Positions 10,754 through 22,299 are shown, counted from the first letter of the stretch. The stretch is 64,000 bases of DNA from Canna indica (GCA_034359265.1 CP136891.1:65882001-65946000), one strand, 5' to 3'. Notes: generated by a model from the sequence alone, not told the origin. Numbers and translations are program-made.

Positions 10754-11700
10754 ATGGAAGGAAGTAGAGACATGTTCAAATTGACAGAAGATAACTATTC
10801 ATATTGGAAGTTAATGATGGAGAACCATCTATAATGCAAGGATTTGTACAAGCCAAATCTTCACTAGTTGAAGCCAAAAGAGAAGAAAAATATGACTAGG
10901 GTTGTCCATTATTCGGGTCACACCAAAGTGAACCAAACCCGAACCAAAATCATTCAAGTCCGGTTCAGTTTGGCCCTTGACAAGTTCGGTTTTTGAACCG
11001 AACTGAAACTGATTATTAACAATCTGTTCGGTTTCGGTTCCCAAATTTTAGGAACCAAACCGAACCAAAAACCGAATTTTTATTTTTTTTTATTTTTTGT
11101 ATTAATCGATTAGGCCATTAGAGTCGAAACTCGAGATTTATAAGGGGGAATTAATAATTTATGTCAAATAAAGTTCCTAAGTGGCTGACTATAATTTATG
11201 TAAAATTAACAGTCAGTTTACACTTTTATGCATCAAACAGGCTAAAACATGAAAAAAAAAATTTGATTTTTTCAATCACATAACCGACCTAATCGAAAAT
11301 TGTTGATTCGATTTGGTTCGATTTATGCCATATTCGCTTCCGTTTGATTTATGTCGGTTCGGTTCGATTTAAACTGAATGGACACCCCCTAAATATGACT
11401 GGTGCGCAATGAGATATTTTGAACCGTAAAGTCATAGGTACAATTCGTAAATTTATTGATAAAAATTTATTTGAGCATGTGTCAAATTTTACGGATGCCT
11501 ATGAGAGTTGGACGAAACTTGAATCTATGATTCAAAAGAAGACCCCTTGGAACAAAGTCTATCTTATGAAGCGTCTAGTGAAGTTGAAATATAGAGATGG
11601 TCAAAGCATGATTGAGCACTTGAACACTTTTAAGGGGCTTGTGAACCAGTTGGAGAAATCCAATAAGAAGATAGATGGCGGAATGCATGCTTTGCTATAA
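10754..11700 (+). pseudogene. copia gag remnant, split by a hAT MITE
   Basis: Starts at ATG 10754 (MEGSRDMFKLTEDNYSYWK), runs into a stop near 10830, then continues as CKDLYKP before the MITE. After the MITE, 11419-11700 reads NRKVIGTIRKFIDKNLFEHV, with DAYESWTKLE, LMKRLVKLKY and LNTFKGLVNQLE, the UBN2/copia gag pattern. The zinc knuckle and protease that should follow are not recognisable. Confidence 0.85.
10897..11391. mobile_element. hAT-type MITE in copia gag
   Basis: 495 bp flanked by perfect 8-bp repeats AATATGAC (10889-10896 and 11392-11399), the hAT signature. Ends are TAGGGTTGTCCATT and AATGGACACCCCCTA, an imperfect inverted pair. The interior is full of gaaccgaac/ggttcggtt words in both orientations. 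Non-coding. It inserted after the copia element. Confidence 0.9.
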
Positions 11701-11965
11701 ATAAGCTCACTACGACACATTGATGATATCTCTATGCACTTTTGCTCCTGAAGGAAAGTGCATCATGGAACTTATCATAGATAGTTTGATAAGCGAAGAA
11801 GCTAGGAGGAAGGAGAGACACTTATGGACAATCATAAGCAAATGTTGGTAAAGTCAAAATGGGGAACCAAGGCATAATCAATATTGTTGGTATCGACAAT
11901 GTTGACATGATGACTAAATTTGATATTGGTCAGAAATCTTGACGATGCAAGAATGAAAAGTCAAT

Positions 11966-12734
11966 TTGGTAGTAGAAACTAGAAAGTGGAAATTAACCCA
12001 TGAAAATTTGGTAATGGCTCGAGGAAGAAAGGAAGGCTCCTCGTATGTTATGCAAGGAAAGTTCAACAAGGGAGAAGTGAATGTTGCATCTGATAAAGAA
12101 AACTCAGAGCTATGGCACAAGAGGCTCGGACACATGAGTGAAAAGAATCTCATGTATGTTGTCACATGCGAAGCTGCCCAAGTCATTCTGGGGGAAGCAA
12201 TAATAATCGTGGTTGACAACATAAATTTGTCACCATATGTTCCTTTGGAAGGAGCTATCCCAGAGGAGATTTGGTCGAAGAAGAATGTTTCTTACAATAA
12301 TTTAAAAGTGTTTGGTTGTAGAGCATTCATGCATATTCCCAAGGATGAAAGATGCTAAACTTGACTCAAAGACAAAGCAGTTTATTTACCTCAGGTCACC
12401 AAGAGATGAATTTGGTTATCGACTGTGGGATCCTGTCAACAAGAAGATTGACAGAAGTCGAGATGTAGTATTCTTTGAAGAACAGACAATCAAGAATATG
12501 AAGAAGACTAAGAAGTCGATACCCAGAGTTGTTGATGACTCTGATGATGTTCCAATCTTTGAAACAATCAATGATAATAGAGGAAACATGAACAATGAGA
12601 ATGAAGCCATAAATGATGATGTTGGAGAAATTGATGATCAAGGGGGAGTTGAGCCGAGTGAGTTGACTGATTCAGCCAGTATTCAAGAAGTTCCAACTGA
12701 ACCCCAATTAAGGCGATCCACTAGAGAGAGATGA
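11966..12734 (+). pseudogene. copia GAG-pre-integrase and integrase C-part remnant
   Basis: 11966-12170 carries ELWHKRLGHMSEKNL, the GAG-pre-integrase domain. It runs directly into PEEIWSKKNVSYNNLKVFGC, AFMHIPKDERC, then (next frame) KLDSKTKQFIYLRSPRDEFG and KKIDRSRDVVFFEE, the integrase C-terminal region. The catalytic core (DDE) that should lie between is deleted, about 200 residues by family comparison. Confidence 0.85.
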
Positions 12735-14338
12735 CCCTCAGTGAGAAACAATTCTGATGAGTATGTGATTTTGGCAGAAGGAGATCCTCAGAGTTATGAT
12801 GAAGCTATGGTTGATGAACACAAACAAGAGTAGATAAAAGCCATGAAGGATGAGATGCAGTCGTTGCATGATAACCATACCTACGAGCTGGTCAAACTTT
12901 CTAAAGGTATGAAAGCTTTAAAGAAAAAATAGGTTCACAAGTTGATGGCTGAAAAGAACAGTGTTCAACCAAGATACAAAGCTTGGTTAGTTGTGAAGAG
13001 ATTTGGTCAAAAGAAAGGAGTTGATTTTGAGGAGATATTCTCTCCAGTTGTGAAGATATCATCAATCCGAATTATGCTCCAACTTGATGCAAGTCTAGAT
13101 TTGGAAGTTGAGCAACTTGACGTCGCCTTTTCACATGGAAATTTAGATGAAGAAATCTTTGTGGAGCCGCCTGAAGGTTTTGAAGTTCCAGGCAAGGAAA
13201 ACTTGGTTTGTCGGTTGAAAAGGAGTCTGTATGGGTTGAAACGGGCTCCTCGATAGTGGTACAAGAAGTTCGACTCTTTTAGAGTGAACATGGCTTCAAG
13301 AATACACTAGTTATCATTGTGTTTTTATTTAAAAAAGTATGATAAATGTGATTTCCTTATCCTCCCACTATATGTTGATGACGGGTTGATAGTTGTAAAG
13401 AATTCTGAAAGAATTATTGCACCAAAGAATGCATTGAGCAAGTCTTTTGCGATGAAAGACTTAGGAACAACAAATAAGATACTTGGCATGCAGATCAACC
13501 GAGATAGGTCAAAGAATCTATTATGATTATCTCAAGAGAAATATCTTGAGAATGTACTTGAAAGGTTCAATATGCACAAGGTGAAGCCAATTATCACACC
13601 GCTTGGTGGACATTTCAAGTTGAGTGCCAAGCAAAGTCCAATAGCTGAGAAGGAACAAAAGACGATGAAGAATGTTCCATATTCGTCAGCTGTTGGTAGT
13701 CTTACGTATGCTATGATTTATACCTAACCTAATAATGTGCATGTTGGTGGTGTTGTCAACTGATTCTCATCAAATCCAAGAAAATAACATTGGAATGCAG
13801 TAAAATGGATATTAAGATATCTCTAAGGAACAACCAATTAATGCTTACATTTTGGTGATGGAAAACTTGTGCTAGAAAGATACACAGATGCTGACTTAGT
13901 CGGAGATGTTGATTCCAAAAAGTCAACTTCTAGATACTTAAGTACTTTTGCAGGGGGGGTGTTTTATGGCAGTCGAACTTACAAAAAGTGTGTTGCATTA
14001 TCGACTACCGAGACATAGTATATTGCTAGAATCGAAGCCTACAAAGAGGTGCTATGGATGAAGAGCTTCTTACTAGAGTCGTGGCTTAAACAAGATAGGT
14101 ATGTCTTGCATTGTGATGATCAAAGTGTCATCCATTGGCGAGGAATGATAGCTTCCAATATCACACAAAGCATATTGATTCTCGATATCATTGGATTTGA
14201 GATATACTTGAAGAGAAGCAATTGCAGCTTGAGAAAGCCCATACCGAAGAGAATTGGTCGGATATGTTAACTATAGTTGTGTCGACCAAGAAATTTAAAG
14301 ATTGTTTCAAGAGAGACGCTGTGGCAACCTCTCGCAAT
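12735..14338 (+). pseudogene. copia reverse transcriptase and RNase H remnant
   Basis: RT: YKAWLVVKRFGQKKGVDFEE and FSPVVKISSIR, then LDVAFSHGNLDEEIFVEPPE and SLYGLKRAPR, then LPLYVDDGLIVVKN (the catalytic YVDD box) and AMKDLGTTNKILGMQINRD. RNase H: YTDADLVGDVDSKKSTSRYL and GSRTYKKCVALSTTE. Stops interrupt at about 12832, 12930, 13254 and 13525, with further lesions later. Confidence 0.88.
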
Positions 14339-14344
14339 TAAGTC

Positions 14345-14358
14345 AGAAGGTGGAGATT
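14345..14358 (+). other. copia polypurine tract
   Basis: AGAAGGTGGAGATT directly before the 3' LTR, the expected plus-strand priming site. Confidence 0.8.
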
Positions 14359-14816
14359 TGTTAGGTTCCTCCACTAATTGGGAGATGAACCTAGTAAAAT
14401 ACATGTACAAATTAAGGGGTGCATGTACATATTAAGGGGGGCATGTATATCTTAAAAGGTGCAATAGTGCAGGTATATTTAAAGGGATGCTACTAAGAGG
14501 TGCATCCATTACTAAGAAGTGTTTTTTGTCTCCTCCACACTATAAAAGGAGAATAGGTGAAGGGAGTTCACCACCACAGAAAACTAAGTAGATAGAGATC
14601 CACCAAATAGAGTGAAGAAGTTTGAGTTCTCCCTAAACTCAAACTTGTGAGAGAAAGCCGGTTTATACCGAAGAAGTTTGTGTGAGTTGTTGTAATCCAC
14701 CGAATTAAGTGAGGGAAATATTGTAAACCTACTTGTATAGTGAAAGTCATTTGTTTATTATTGCTATTAGTCAAGCTCATTCTTAATCACACGACAAGGT
14801 CTAAATTTTCACAACA
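14359..14816 (+). repeat. copia 3' LTR
   Basis: 458 bp, TG...CA ends, with a TATA-like CACTATAAAAGGAG at about 14538. It carries a small local duplication of an AAGGGG(T/G)GCATGTA unit (14420-14450) relative to the 5' LTR. Confidence 0.9.
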
Positions 14817-15074
14817 ATTCTATCCTATTAATTTGTGGCATTTGTGATACTTGTAGAAACAATTGCAAACTAAGAATTATAATGACAGTGACAAATTTAG
14901 TTATTTACACTAAAAATTAAATAGATACGAGAGGTTAATGTATAAAAGAATATTAACAAATAGTGTTTAAGGATAGCAATGGCCTCTCCCACTAGAAAAA
15001 ATAATTAAACCTCGGTTTCACACTTGGATTTTGGGTAAGCAGCACCAACTTTTGGCATCGATTTTTTAAAATAG

Positions 15075-15165
15075 TTATCAGTTCCCCTTTGCAGGTCTGT
15101 GAATGTATTTCCCCTTTGCGGGTCTGTGAATGCATATCTACCCTTCGCAGGTTTTGTGAATATAT
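15075..15165. repeat. about 33-bp tandem repeat, three copies
   Basis: CCCCTTTGCAGGTCTGTGAA recurs as CCCCTTTGCGGGTCTGTGAA and ACCCTTCGCAGGTTTTGTGA. It lies left of the gypsy 3' repeats and may belong to the missing terminal region. Confidence 0.75.
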
Positions 15166-15479
15166 ATGCATATTCCTTTCTGTGATGATGTTTTTGTGGC
15201 TTTTGCACTCTCATTGTGATGTTTGGCATGCTCTTGGCTTGAATCTCGAATGTGTCGTGTTGTGCGGTCGACTAACTCTGTCAGGGTCGAGCGTGGCGTG
15301 TGGAGCTGTTCGTTGCTTGACCCCGGTGTCGTCATTCAGCTATTGCCAATCGTTGGCTGACGTCGATGTTACGGCTACCTTGGGTTGAGATTAGATCCCT
15401 GTCAAAAGTAGAGTTGGGACCGAGGCTACCTTTCTGGCAGTTGTCGATCTTCCTCAAAGTCGTTCAAGTTCGGGGGAGG

Positions 15480-16770
15480 TACTAGGGCCGAGAGTAATGG
15501 TGGTAGGGCCGACGATCAGGCTTGGTATTAAACCGAGCTCGCAAGGAGCACGCTTTGGGTCGTTGAGGGCGTGGGGCCCGAAGATGTCAGCGATTGAGGT
15601 CGAGGACCAGACTCGGTGTTAAATCGAGCTCGCAAGGAGTGTGCTTTGGGTTGTTGAGGGCACGGGGCCCAGAGATGGCGGCGATTGAGGTCGAGGACCA
15701 GACTCAGTGTTAAACCGAGCTCACGAGGAGCGCACTTCGGATCATTGAGGGTGTGGGGCCCAAAGATGACGATAACTGAGGTCGAGGACTAGACTCAGTG
15801 TTAAACCGAGCTTGCGAGGAGCGCACTTCGGGTTGTTGTGCTTATTTAGAGCGGGCCAATCTTATTTAGAGCCGATGGCCACATTTAGGGCCTATGACCA
15901 CTAGGGCTGGCAACGGATCAGATACAATGCAGATACTGGATTATCCGCATCCACTCCGCACCCCATATTCGCTCATCTGTATCCTCACCATATCCGCTAC
16001 GGATGTGAATATGGATATCCATATTCGCACCACTTCAAATGTGGATATCCGCACTGCATCCGTATCTGCACTGTATTTAATAAAAAAATATTAACATATA
16101 TTTAATTAAAAAAATTAATAAATTATCAATTCATTGATCCAAAATAAATATATAATATACTTCAAAATTAATCTTAACATAAAATTACCATAGAGCTATT
16201 ATATATATTAATAACTTATATGGGCAAAATAATAATTCAGAGACGCGGATAGATAATACGGATACGGTATAGATCCATAGTCATATCCGTATCTGCACCG
16301 TATCTGCGCGGATATAAGTTTTTTAAATCTCTATCTGTATCCATATTCATTTTTACTTACGGATATGGATCGAATACGATGCGGATGCAATTTTTAGTTA
16401 ATGGATGCGGATAAAATTGCCACCCCTAATGACCACACCTAGGGTCAAGTCGAGCTCGCAGGGATTGTAAGGCAGAACCAATCTTGAAGCCGTGATCCTT
16501 TAGACTGAGCCGATCTCATTTAGAGATGGAGGCCGCATTTAGGGCCGAGGACTAGACTCGATGCTAAATCGAGCTCGCGAGGAGCGTGCTATCGGTCGTT
16601 GAGGGTGTTGGGACCGGAGTTGGCGGCGAATGAGGCCGAGGACCTCATTAGGGTCAAGACGAGCTCGCGGGAAGCGTAAGGCAGGATCGCGCTTGGGGTC
16701 GTTGAGGGCGCTGGGCCTGTGGTGGTGTTTGAGTCCGAGAAGTCGCGCTGAGGTCGGGACCGTGCTTTAG
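15480..16770. repeat. 91-bp tandem repeats in gypsy 3' region
   Basis: The block TTAAACCGAGCTCGCAAGGA recurs at about 15528, 15619, 15710 and 15801, exactly 91 bp apart, and degenerate copies continue after the MITE from about 16440. The GC content is much higher than in the surroundings. Non-coding. Confidence 0.85.
15902..16428. mobile_element. hAT-type MITE, copy 1
   Basis: 527 bp flanked by perfect 8-bp repeats ATGACCAC (15894-15901 and 16429-16436). It starts TAGGGCTGGCAACGG and ends GCCACCCCTA. The interior has many inverted gatatggat/atccatatc words. It is clearly the same family as 35756-36309. No coding capacity. Confidence 0.92.
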
Positions 16771-17094
16771 GTCAAGAAGGATTGATGTGTCGCGCAAGAT
16801 GGGAGTGATTGTCGTTGTCAGGAAGTGTACCTATCGTGAGATCGTGGGAGTTCCTTCGTCATCCGCTATAAATGGCTATAAATTATCTGGACACAAAAAG
16901 ATGTGGAAAAAGGGGAGAGCGGTATTATTGAAGAACCATCGAATAATAATGCATCAAGTCCCACCGAGTGATGTGCTCAACCTATGAATGGTGGTGCCTC
17001 GTTAAAATGTTTCAGATGGAAAACTCTGTGGTAAAAACTACAACGAATTAAGAAAAAAAGAGTACACCTGTCATTCATAGTTTAAGGGAAAGTG

Positions 17095-17790
17095 CTTAGC
17101 TATAGTAGGCTCGCAAGGAGGTTGACGCATTCCACATCCATGGGAATTCTCATCTAGAGAGTTCGGCGATTTTGTAAGCTCTTTTCCTAACATCTCTGAT
17201 GAATTCGTCCGGGCCTTCCCTATTAGGGGCAAGTTTCCCTTACCTAGTTGGCTTTCTCTGAAGTTCAATCTTCCTTAGTATCAAATCTCCCTCTTTAAAA
17301 CTCCTCAGTTTGACATGCTTGTCCTACTTCCAAGCTATCTTGAGTTTTATGGCTTCCTCCCTGACCCTGACAAGCTCTCATGCTTCTTCAACGAGGTCCA
17401 GCTCGACTTGTCGGATTTTTAAATTGCTTTGTTCATCGAAGGCGACTCTGTAAAGGTTGGGCTCTACAGAGTTACCTGTGATCATGACCTCTGCTCCATA
17501 GACGAGCCCGTAGGGAGTTTCTTGAATGGATGACCTAACGATTGTGTTGTAATCCCATAGCAGCTCAGGCAACTCTTCGGCCCAGTGCCCCTTGACTTGT
17601 CGAGCTTCTTTTTGGTCATGTTAGGATGTCTTTGGCCTCTGCTAGGCTGTTAGTCTACAAGTGCTCTACTAAAGAGACGAGCTGTTGGATACTGAGGTCC
17701 GAGCAAAATTCTCGAAATCGTTTGTCCGTGAATTGTGTGTCGTTATTGCTAATGAGCTCGTGTGGTATGTCATGTTGGCCCAAAGGTTGC
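17095..17790 (-). pseudogene. gypsy integrase C-terminal part
   Basis: Minus strand from the solo LTR leftwards: NDTQFTDKRFREFC (core domain end, about 17740), then PELLWDYNTIVRSSIQETPY with GLVYGAEVM (17572-17378), and WNASTSLRAYYS at about 17130-17105, the usual pol terminus. Frames change at least three times. Confidence 0.85.
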
Positions 17791-19022
17791 CCCTAAGCTT
17801 CGATCTCTATTTTGATGAAAACAAATATGAAACTAATATATTTGTGAAGTTTTGAGTTCAGATTGAGGTTACGATACACACGCGAAGTTCGCTATGAGAA
17901 AAACAAAAAACGGCAAAAATGGCTTTGAAAATGAGTTTGTAGATAACCTAAAGTTAAGATTAGAATCTATATAACATGACTTTATGAATCTATCCCAAGC
18001 CAATTTGTAATGATATCCAAGTCATAATCTTGTAAGAAACCCAAAAACGAAGGACACAAGAAAAAAACTTCAAATTCCAATCATCAGCCCAGATTCGGTC
18101 GATCGACGGAAGCAAAAATGAGGCAGAAAGGAGCAGCTCGCATCCGGTCGCCCGAAGCCAGAAAAGAACAGAGGGAATTCGATCAACCAGGCGATCGATT
18201 GAATGTAGCCAGAAAGTGGCAGTAGGCTCGCGGTCGCTGGGCGGTCGATCAGTCGATCGACCGACGATCAATCGGCAAGCGATCGGACAGCGTTCAACGG
18301 GCAAAAAAATGCCCATTGAAGTGAACTACCGGGTGAGGGGTTATAAATATCCCTCACCAACCTTCATTAACTCTTCTTAACTACTCTCATAAGCTTCCTA
18401 AGTGTGATTTAAGCTTTCACAAGTTGATTTGCTCGTAGTTGCATCTCCGAACGATGATTTCTCTCAAGCGCTCATCTTCCCTCGATTCCGACTTCGATTC
18501 AACCTCACCGTCTTGTGGAGTTGGAAGTGTTGAAGGCTTGGAAAGGAGCTCTTTGTTGTGGTCTATTCTTTAGCTCCTTTTTATTGTAATTTTACTTGAT
18601 TGTTTGAACTTGATTTTTCATTATAAGCTTGTTATGTGTGCTAGGTTAAATACCTTAGGGTTTCCTTCGTAGAATTGTGTTTTGCCTAGGTGAATAGGTT
18701 TGAGGCGCTCTCAAAGGATTGAGAAGTGAGTCCTCGGTTGTATTCAAAGGGAAACACAAAGTCTATAAAGGATTTGGATAGAAATCCTTGGTGTGGAGCC
18801 AAGGTAGTGGAGTAGACGGTTGGCCGAACCACTATAATTGCTCGTCTTTGTATTGCTTGTTTGATTGTGTTTAATTGCTAATTATTACTCGTCAAGCATC
18901 ATAATCAAATAAGACGTTGGTTTGGTTGCATTCAGAATCGAATCTAAACGAAAATGAATTTAACGTAGTTTTAACCCAATACTATTCACCCCCCCCCTTC
19001 TAGTGTGGGTATTTGATCAACA
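17773..19022 (+). mobile_element. solo LTR inserted in the gypsy integrase
   Basis: 1250 bp with TGTTGGCCCAAAGG at the left and ATTTGATCAACA at the right, flanked by perfect 5-bp repeats TGTCA (17768-17772 and 19023-19027). The integrase reading (CGYDM before, then PHELISNNDTQ after) is cleanly split. A TATA box (GGTTATAAATATCCC, about 18340) sets plus orientation. The end ATTCACCCCCCCCC...TAG is often seen in plant copia SIRE/Maximus LTRs, so that origin is inferred. No internal region remains. Confidence 0.88.
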
Positions 19023-19027
19023 TGTCA

Positions 19028-19590
19028 TACCCGCAAATGATCATCTTCCACATAAACTTTTTAACCTTCTCGGTTGCAATTGAGGCCAGGGGCTCGACCT
19101 TTATCCACTTTGTGAAGTAGTCGATGGCTACTACCAAGTATTTGACTTCTTCTAGTGTTAGAGGGAAAGGGCCAAGGAGGTTGATGCCCCATTTGTGAAA
19201 TGGGCAGGTGGTTTTCGAACTATGTAACCACTCGGGATGTTTCTGTGAGACTTCTGAGAATCTCTGGCACTTGTCGCACCTTTTAACATACATGACGTAA
19301 TTTGTTTTCATGGTTGACCAGAAGTATCCGCCCCGGGAGATCTTAGCTGCCATGGATTTTCATTCGATGTGCTTGCCACAAATGCCTTCATGCACTTTTG
19401 CTATCACAATGTCTGCTTGGGGTTGGCCGATGCACTTAAGCTGTGGCCAGGAGTACTCTCTTCTTTGCACATCGAGGAGGGTGTAGTAGCTAGCCATCCT
19501 TCTAAACTTATTTTGATTTGGGATGAGCTCTAGCACTTCTCCTTGCCTGAGGTTGGCTATGTAAGGGGCCCTCCAATTGATCATCTGCTC
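19028..19590 (-). pseudogene. gypsy integrase N-terminal part (zinc-binding and core start)
   Basis: 19584-19360 carries VHEGICGKHIE and continues as MAAKISRGGYFWSTMKTNYV, VKRCDKCQRF (HHCC zinc-binding module), then HKWGINLLGPFPL and YLVVAIDYFTKWIKVEPLAS (DDE core start with Asp). The reading then runs into the solo LTR. Confidence 0.87.
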
Positions 19591-19808
19591 GACTGCCAGG
19601 ACTTCGATCGAAGTGTCAGACAGTTGGATGCTCGATTGACCGAGAACTTATTGTATGATCGACCTGTTATTTTGAGACTTCGTGGTGCTGACAAGATTGG
19701 ATAAGGTATGTGCTGAATCGAACGGTCATCAAAGTTCGTTATTAAGGAGTGCACTAGGGACATATACCTTTCTAGAGAGGGGTCCCTTGCTTGGCATTTG
19801 TCGTTGAC

Positions 19809-20291
19809 TTATCCCATGACAAGTTGTGAGTCGCTCTTCACGAGCACCTTCTGAGCTCGCACGTCATGGGCGAGTTTCAGTCCTACGACTAAGGCTTCAT
19901 ATTCCATTTGGTTGTTACTAGCTTTGAATTGGAACTGCAGGGATTGCTTTAGGACGATTCCTTGGTCATTGTCCAAGATAATGTCAGTTCTGTATCCTTT
20001 CTCGTCTGAGGCGTCATCCACGAACAACGCCCATGAACAACATCCATGTTTTGACCTGGTTAGGTTTCCCTTCTGGTCTGTGAATTAGGTAATGAAATCC
20101 GCCAACACTTGAGCTTTGATGGGGCCTCTCGACTGGTATTCTATGTTGAACTCAAAGAGCTCTACTAACCATGATATCATTCGCCTGATGATCTCAGACT
20201 TGGCCAGTACTTGCCTGATTGGTTGTTGTGTGCGTACCACGATATGGTGACTTTGAAAGTACAACCTCAATCTTTTGGTCGAGTTGACCAA
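19809..20291 (-). pseudogene. gypsy RNase H remnant
   Basis: 20291-20085 carries HHIVVRTQQPIRQVLAKSEI and YQSRGPIKAQVLADFI (connection). 20027-19809 carries FVDDASDEKGYRTDIILDND, FKASNNQMEYEALVVGLKLA and VLVKSDSQLV, the RNase H fold with its acidic residues. Confidence 0.87.
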
Positions 20292-20418
20292 GGTAGAGCT
20301 TTTCTAATCTCTGGTATGTTGTTTCTAGTCTTTGGAGGACTTTACTAATGAAATAGATCGGTTTTTGATCCTTCCCCCAGCTCTCGGACTAGTACTGAAC
20401 TAATGGTGTTCTTCGTGA

Positions 20419-21250
20419 TCATAAGGTAGAGGAAGAGTGTTTCTCCCTACTTAGGTTTGTCCAGAACTGACGGACTGGTGAGGAAGCTCTTAAGTTCCCT
20501 GAATTCTTGTTCGCACTTCTCGTCCCACTGGAGTCCTGCTTCTTCCTTAGGATCTTGAAGAAAGGGGCGACCCTGTCTGTCGACCTCGAGAGGAATCTTA
20601 ACAAAGCAGTCATTCTTCTTGTAAGTTGTTGTACCTCTTTGACGTTTCGCGGGCTACACATTTCTTGAATGGCCCGACATTTTTCGAGATTGGCTTTGGT
20701 CCCTTGGTTCATGGGCATAAATGCAAGGAACTTGTCACGGTGAATTTTGAATGCGCATTTCTTCGGGTTTATCGTCATGTTGTAGCGTTCGAGCTGGTTG
20801 AAGATTTTGATGAGGTCATTGCAATGGTCTCCACTGGTAGGTGTTTTGGCGACCATGTCGTCCACATACACTTTCATGTTTCGATCGATCTATTGTTCGA
20901 AGACTTGTTCACCAGGCGCCGATATGTAGCCCCTGCGTTTTTCAGCCCGAAGGGCATTACTTTGTAGTAGAAGTTGGCATGTTCCATAGTGAAGGTCATT
21001 TTCTCCTTATCTTTTGGATGCATTCAGATCTGGTTATAGCCTGAGTAGGCATCCATGAAGCTCAGGTATTGATGTCCCGAGGAGTCGTTGACAAGCTTGT
21101 CTATGCTCGGGAGTGAGTAGGAATCTTTTGAGCAAGTTTTCTCGAGGTCAGTGAAGTCGATACACATTTATCATTTCCCCGAGTGCTTCTTAACCATCAC
21201 GATGTTTGCAAATCATGTGATAAATTTGTTTTCTCTTATGAAATTTGCTT
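20419..21250 (-). pseudogene. gypsy reverse transcriptase remnant
   Basis: From about 21250 leftwards in changing frames: MCIDFTDLEKTCSKDSYSLP, MDAYSGYNQI (catalytic Asp), TFTMEHANFYYKVMPFGLKN, then VYVDDMVAK (20877 on, catalytic YVDD box), LERYNMTINPKKCAF and FLSRSTDRVAPFF. RVT_1 of Ty3/gypsy type. Stops separate the blocks. Confidence 0.88.
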
Positions 21251-21879
21251 TCAACAGCTTTTCGGTCGCTTCGAGGGACGTTTGTTGTCGCTCGACCCCA
21301 AGTTTTCTCTTCTTCTGCGCCATAGGCTTGACCCGAGGATCAATAACAAACTTGTGGCAAATGACTCTAGGTCTATTTCGGGCATATCGGCAGGCGTCCA
21401 TGCGAATTGGTCGGCGTTGTATCTAAGTAGAGTGCCAAGTTGAGCTTTTAGCTCAATTGAAAGTCACCTGCTCGGGGGAGGTCCCGATCTGTACTGGTCG
21501 TGGTTTGGATCGTTCTTAGACATCTCCTCTGCGGTTCAATTCAGATATTCATGGTTGTTGTTATGTATGAAAAACTAAATGCTCTGGTTGGAATGAGGTA
21601 CTTGGCACTTCTTTCGGTTTGGTCGATTTCTACTTTAAGCACTCGTTGTAGCATAGGCGGGCTTCCTTTTGGTCTGCATGGACTACTCCCACTTCTGTCT
21701 CTGAGATGGGGAATTTAAGTGTCAGGTAGGGAGTCGACACAATGACTCCTAAGTTGTTCAATGAGGGATGCCCAGGATCATGTGATAGGGGCTGGGGCTG
21801 TCGATGACTAGATACTGCACATTCATCAATTTGGTCTTTGGCGTAGAGCCGAACGTAGTTGTTAGCACACATAGCCTCA

Positions 21880-22065
21880 GATGCTGACTCATTTTCCTGA
21901 TAACACAATGAGGCCCCCGTGGTGGGGATGGAGTGAAGCTTCGGCCAACTACATCTTTCTAAATGTCGAGTGGAACAGGATGTCGGCTGAGCTTCCTTGG
22001 TCCACCAGGACTTTTCCTGACAAGGAAGTCGCTAGCGATTATAGAAATGGCTCTGGGATCATGTA
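21880..22065 (-). pseudogene. gypsy aspartic protease remnant
   Basis: Minus translation at about 22020-21960 reads SGKVLVDQGSSADILFHSTF. The active-site motif is DQG, a variant seen in some plant gypsy elements in place of DTG. It is flanked by stops. Confidence 0.75.
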
Positions 22066-22299
22066 AAGTTTTATTAATGTCCTAGAAATTAGATTCGTAT
22101 AACGATATTACCGGGGTTTGGATGTGAGGCCTTTGCGGTCGGGTTGCGTCGTTAATCGCCATGATAGCTCAGAGTGACTTTTCCTAATCGAGCTTGTCTT
22201 GCCTCTTTCGATGAATCCTCCAATTATGTGATTGATGACCTCGCAAATCTCGGTGTTTGGATGGCCGGCTCAGTGATCACCCTAGCTCTTACACACCTT

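Larger units (their letters stand above)
9738..14816 (+). mobile_element. decayed Ty1/copia retrotransposon (Tork/Tnt1-like)
   Basis: LTRs start TGTTAGGTTCCTCCACTAAT and end TTTTC(G/A)CAACA: 5' LTR 9738-10715 (enlarged by an insertion), 3' LTR 14359-14816. The flanking 5-mers ATTCA (9733-9737) and ATTCT (14817-14821) are a target duplication with one change. Domain order gag, GAG-pre-integrase, integrase C-part, RT, RNase H is the copia order. Many stops, a missing protease and a deletion in the integrase show it is dead. It contains a hAT MITE (10897-11391) and a gypsy LTR remnant (about 9783-10403). Confidence 0.9.

Noticed and set aside
14991..15030. CACTAGAAAAAATAATTAAACC as a second CACTA end
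   Set aside because: No matching inverted end, subterminal repeats or duplication were found nearby.
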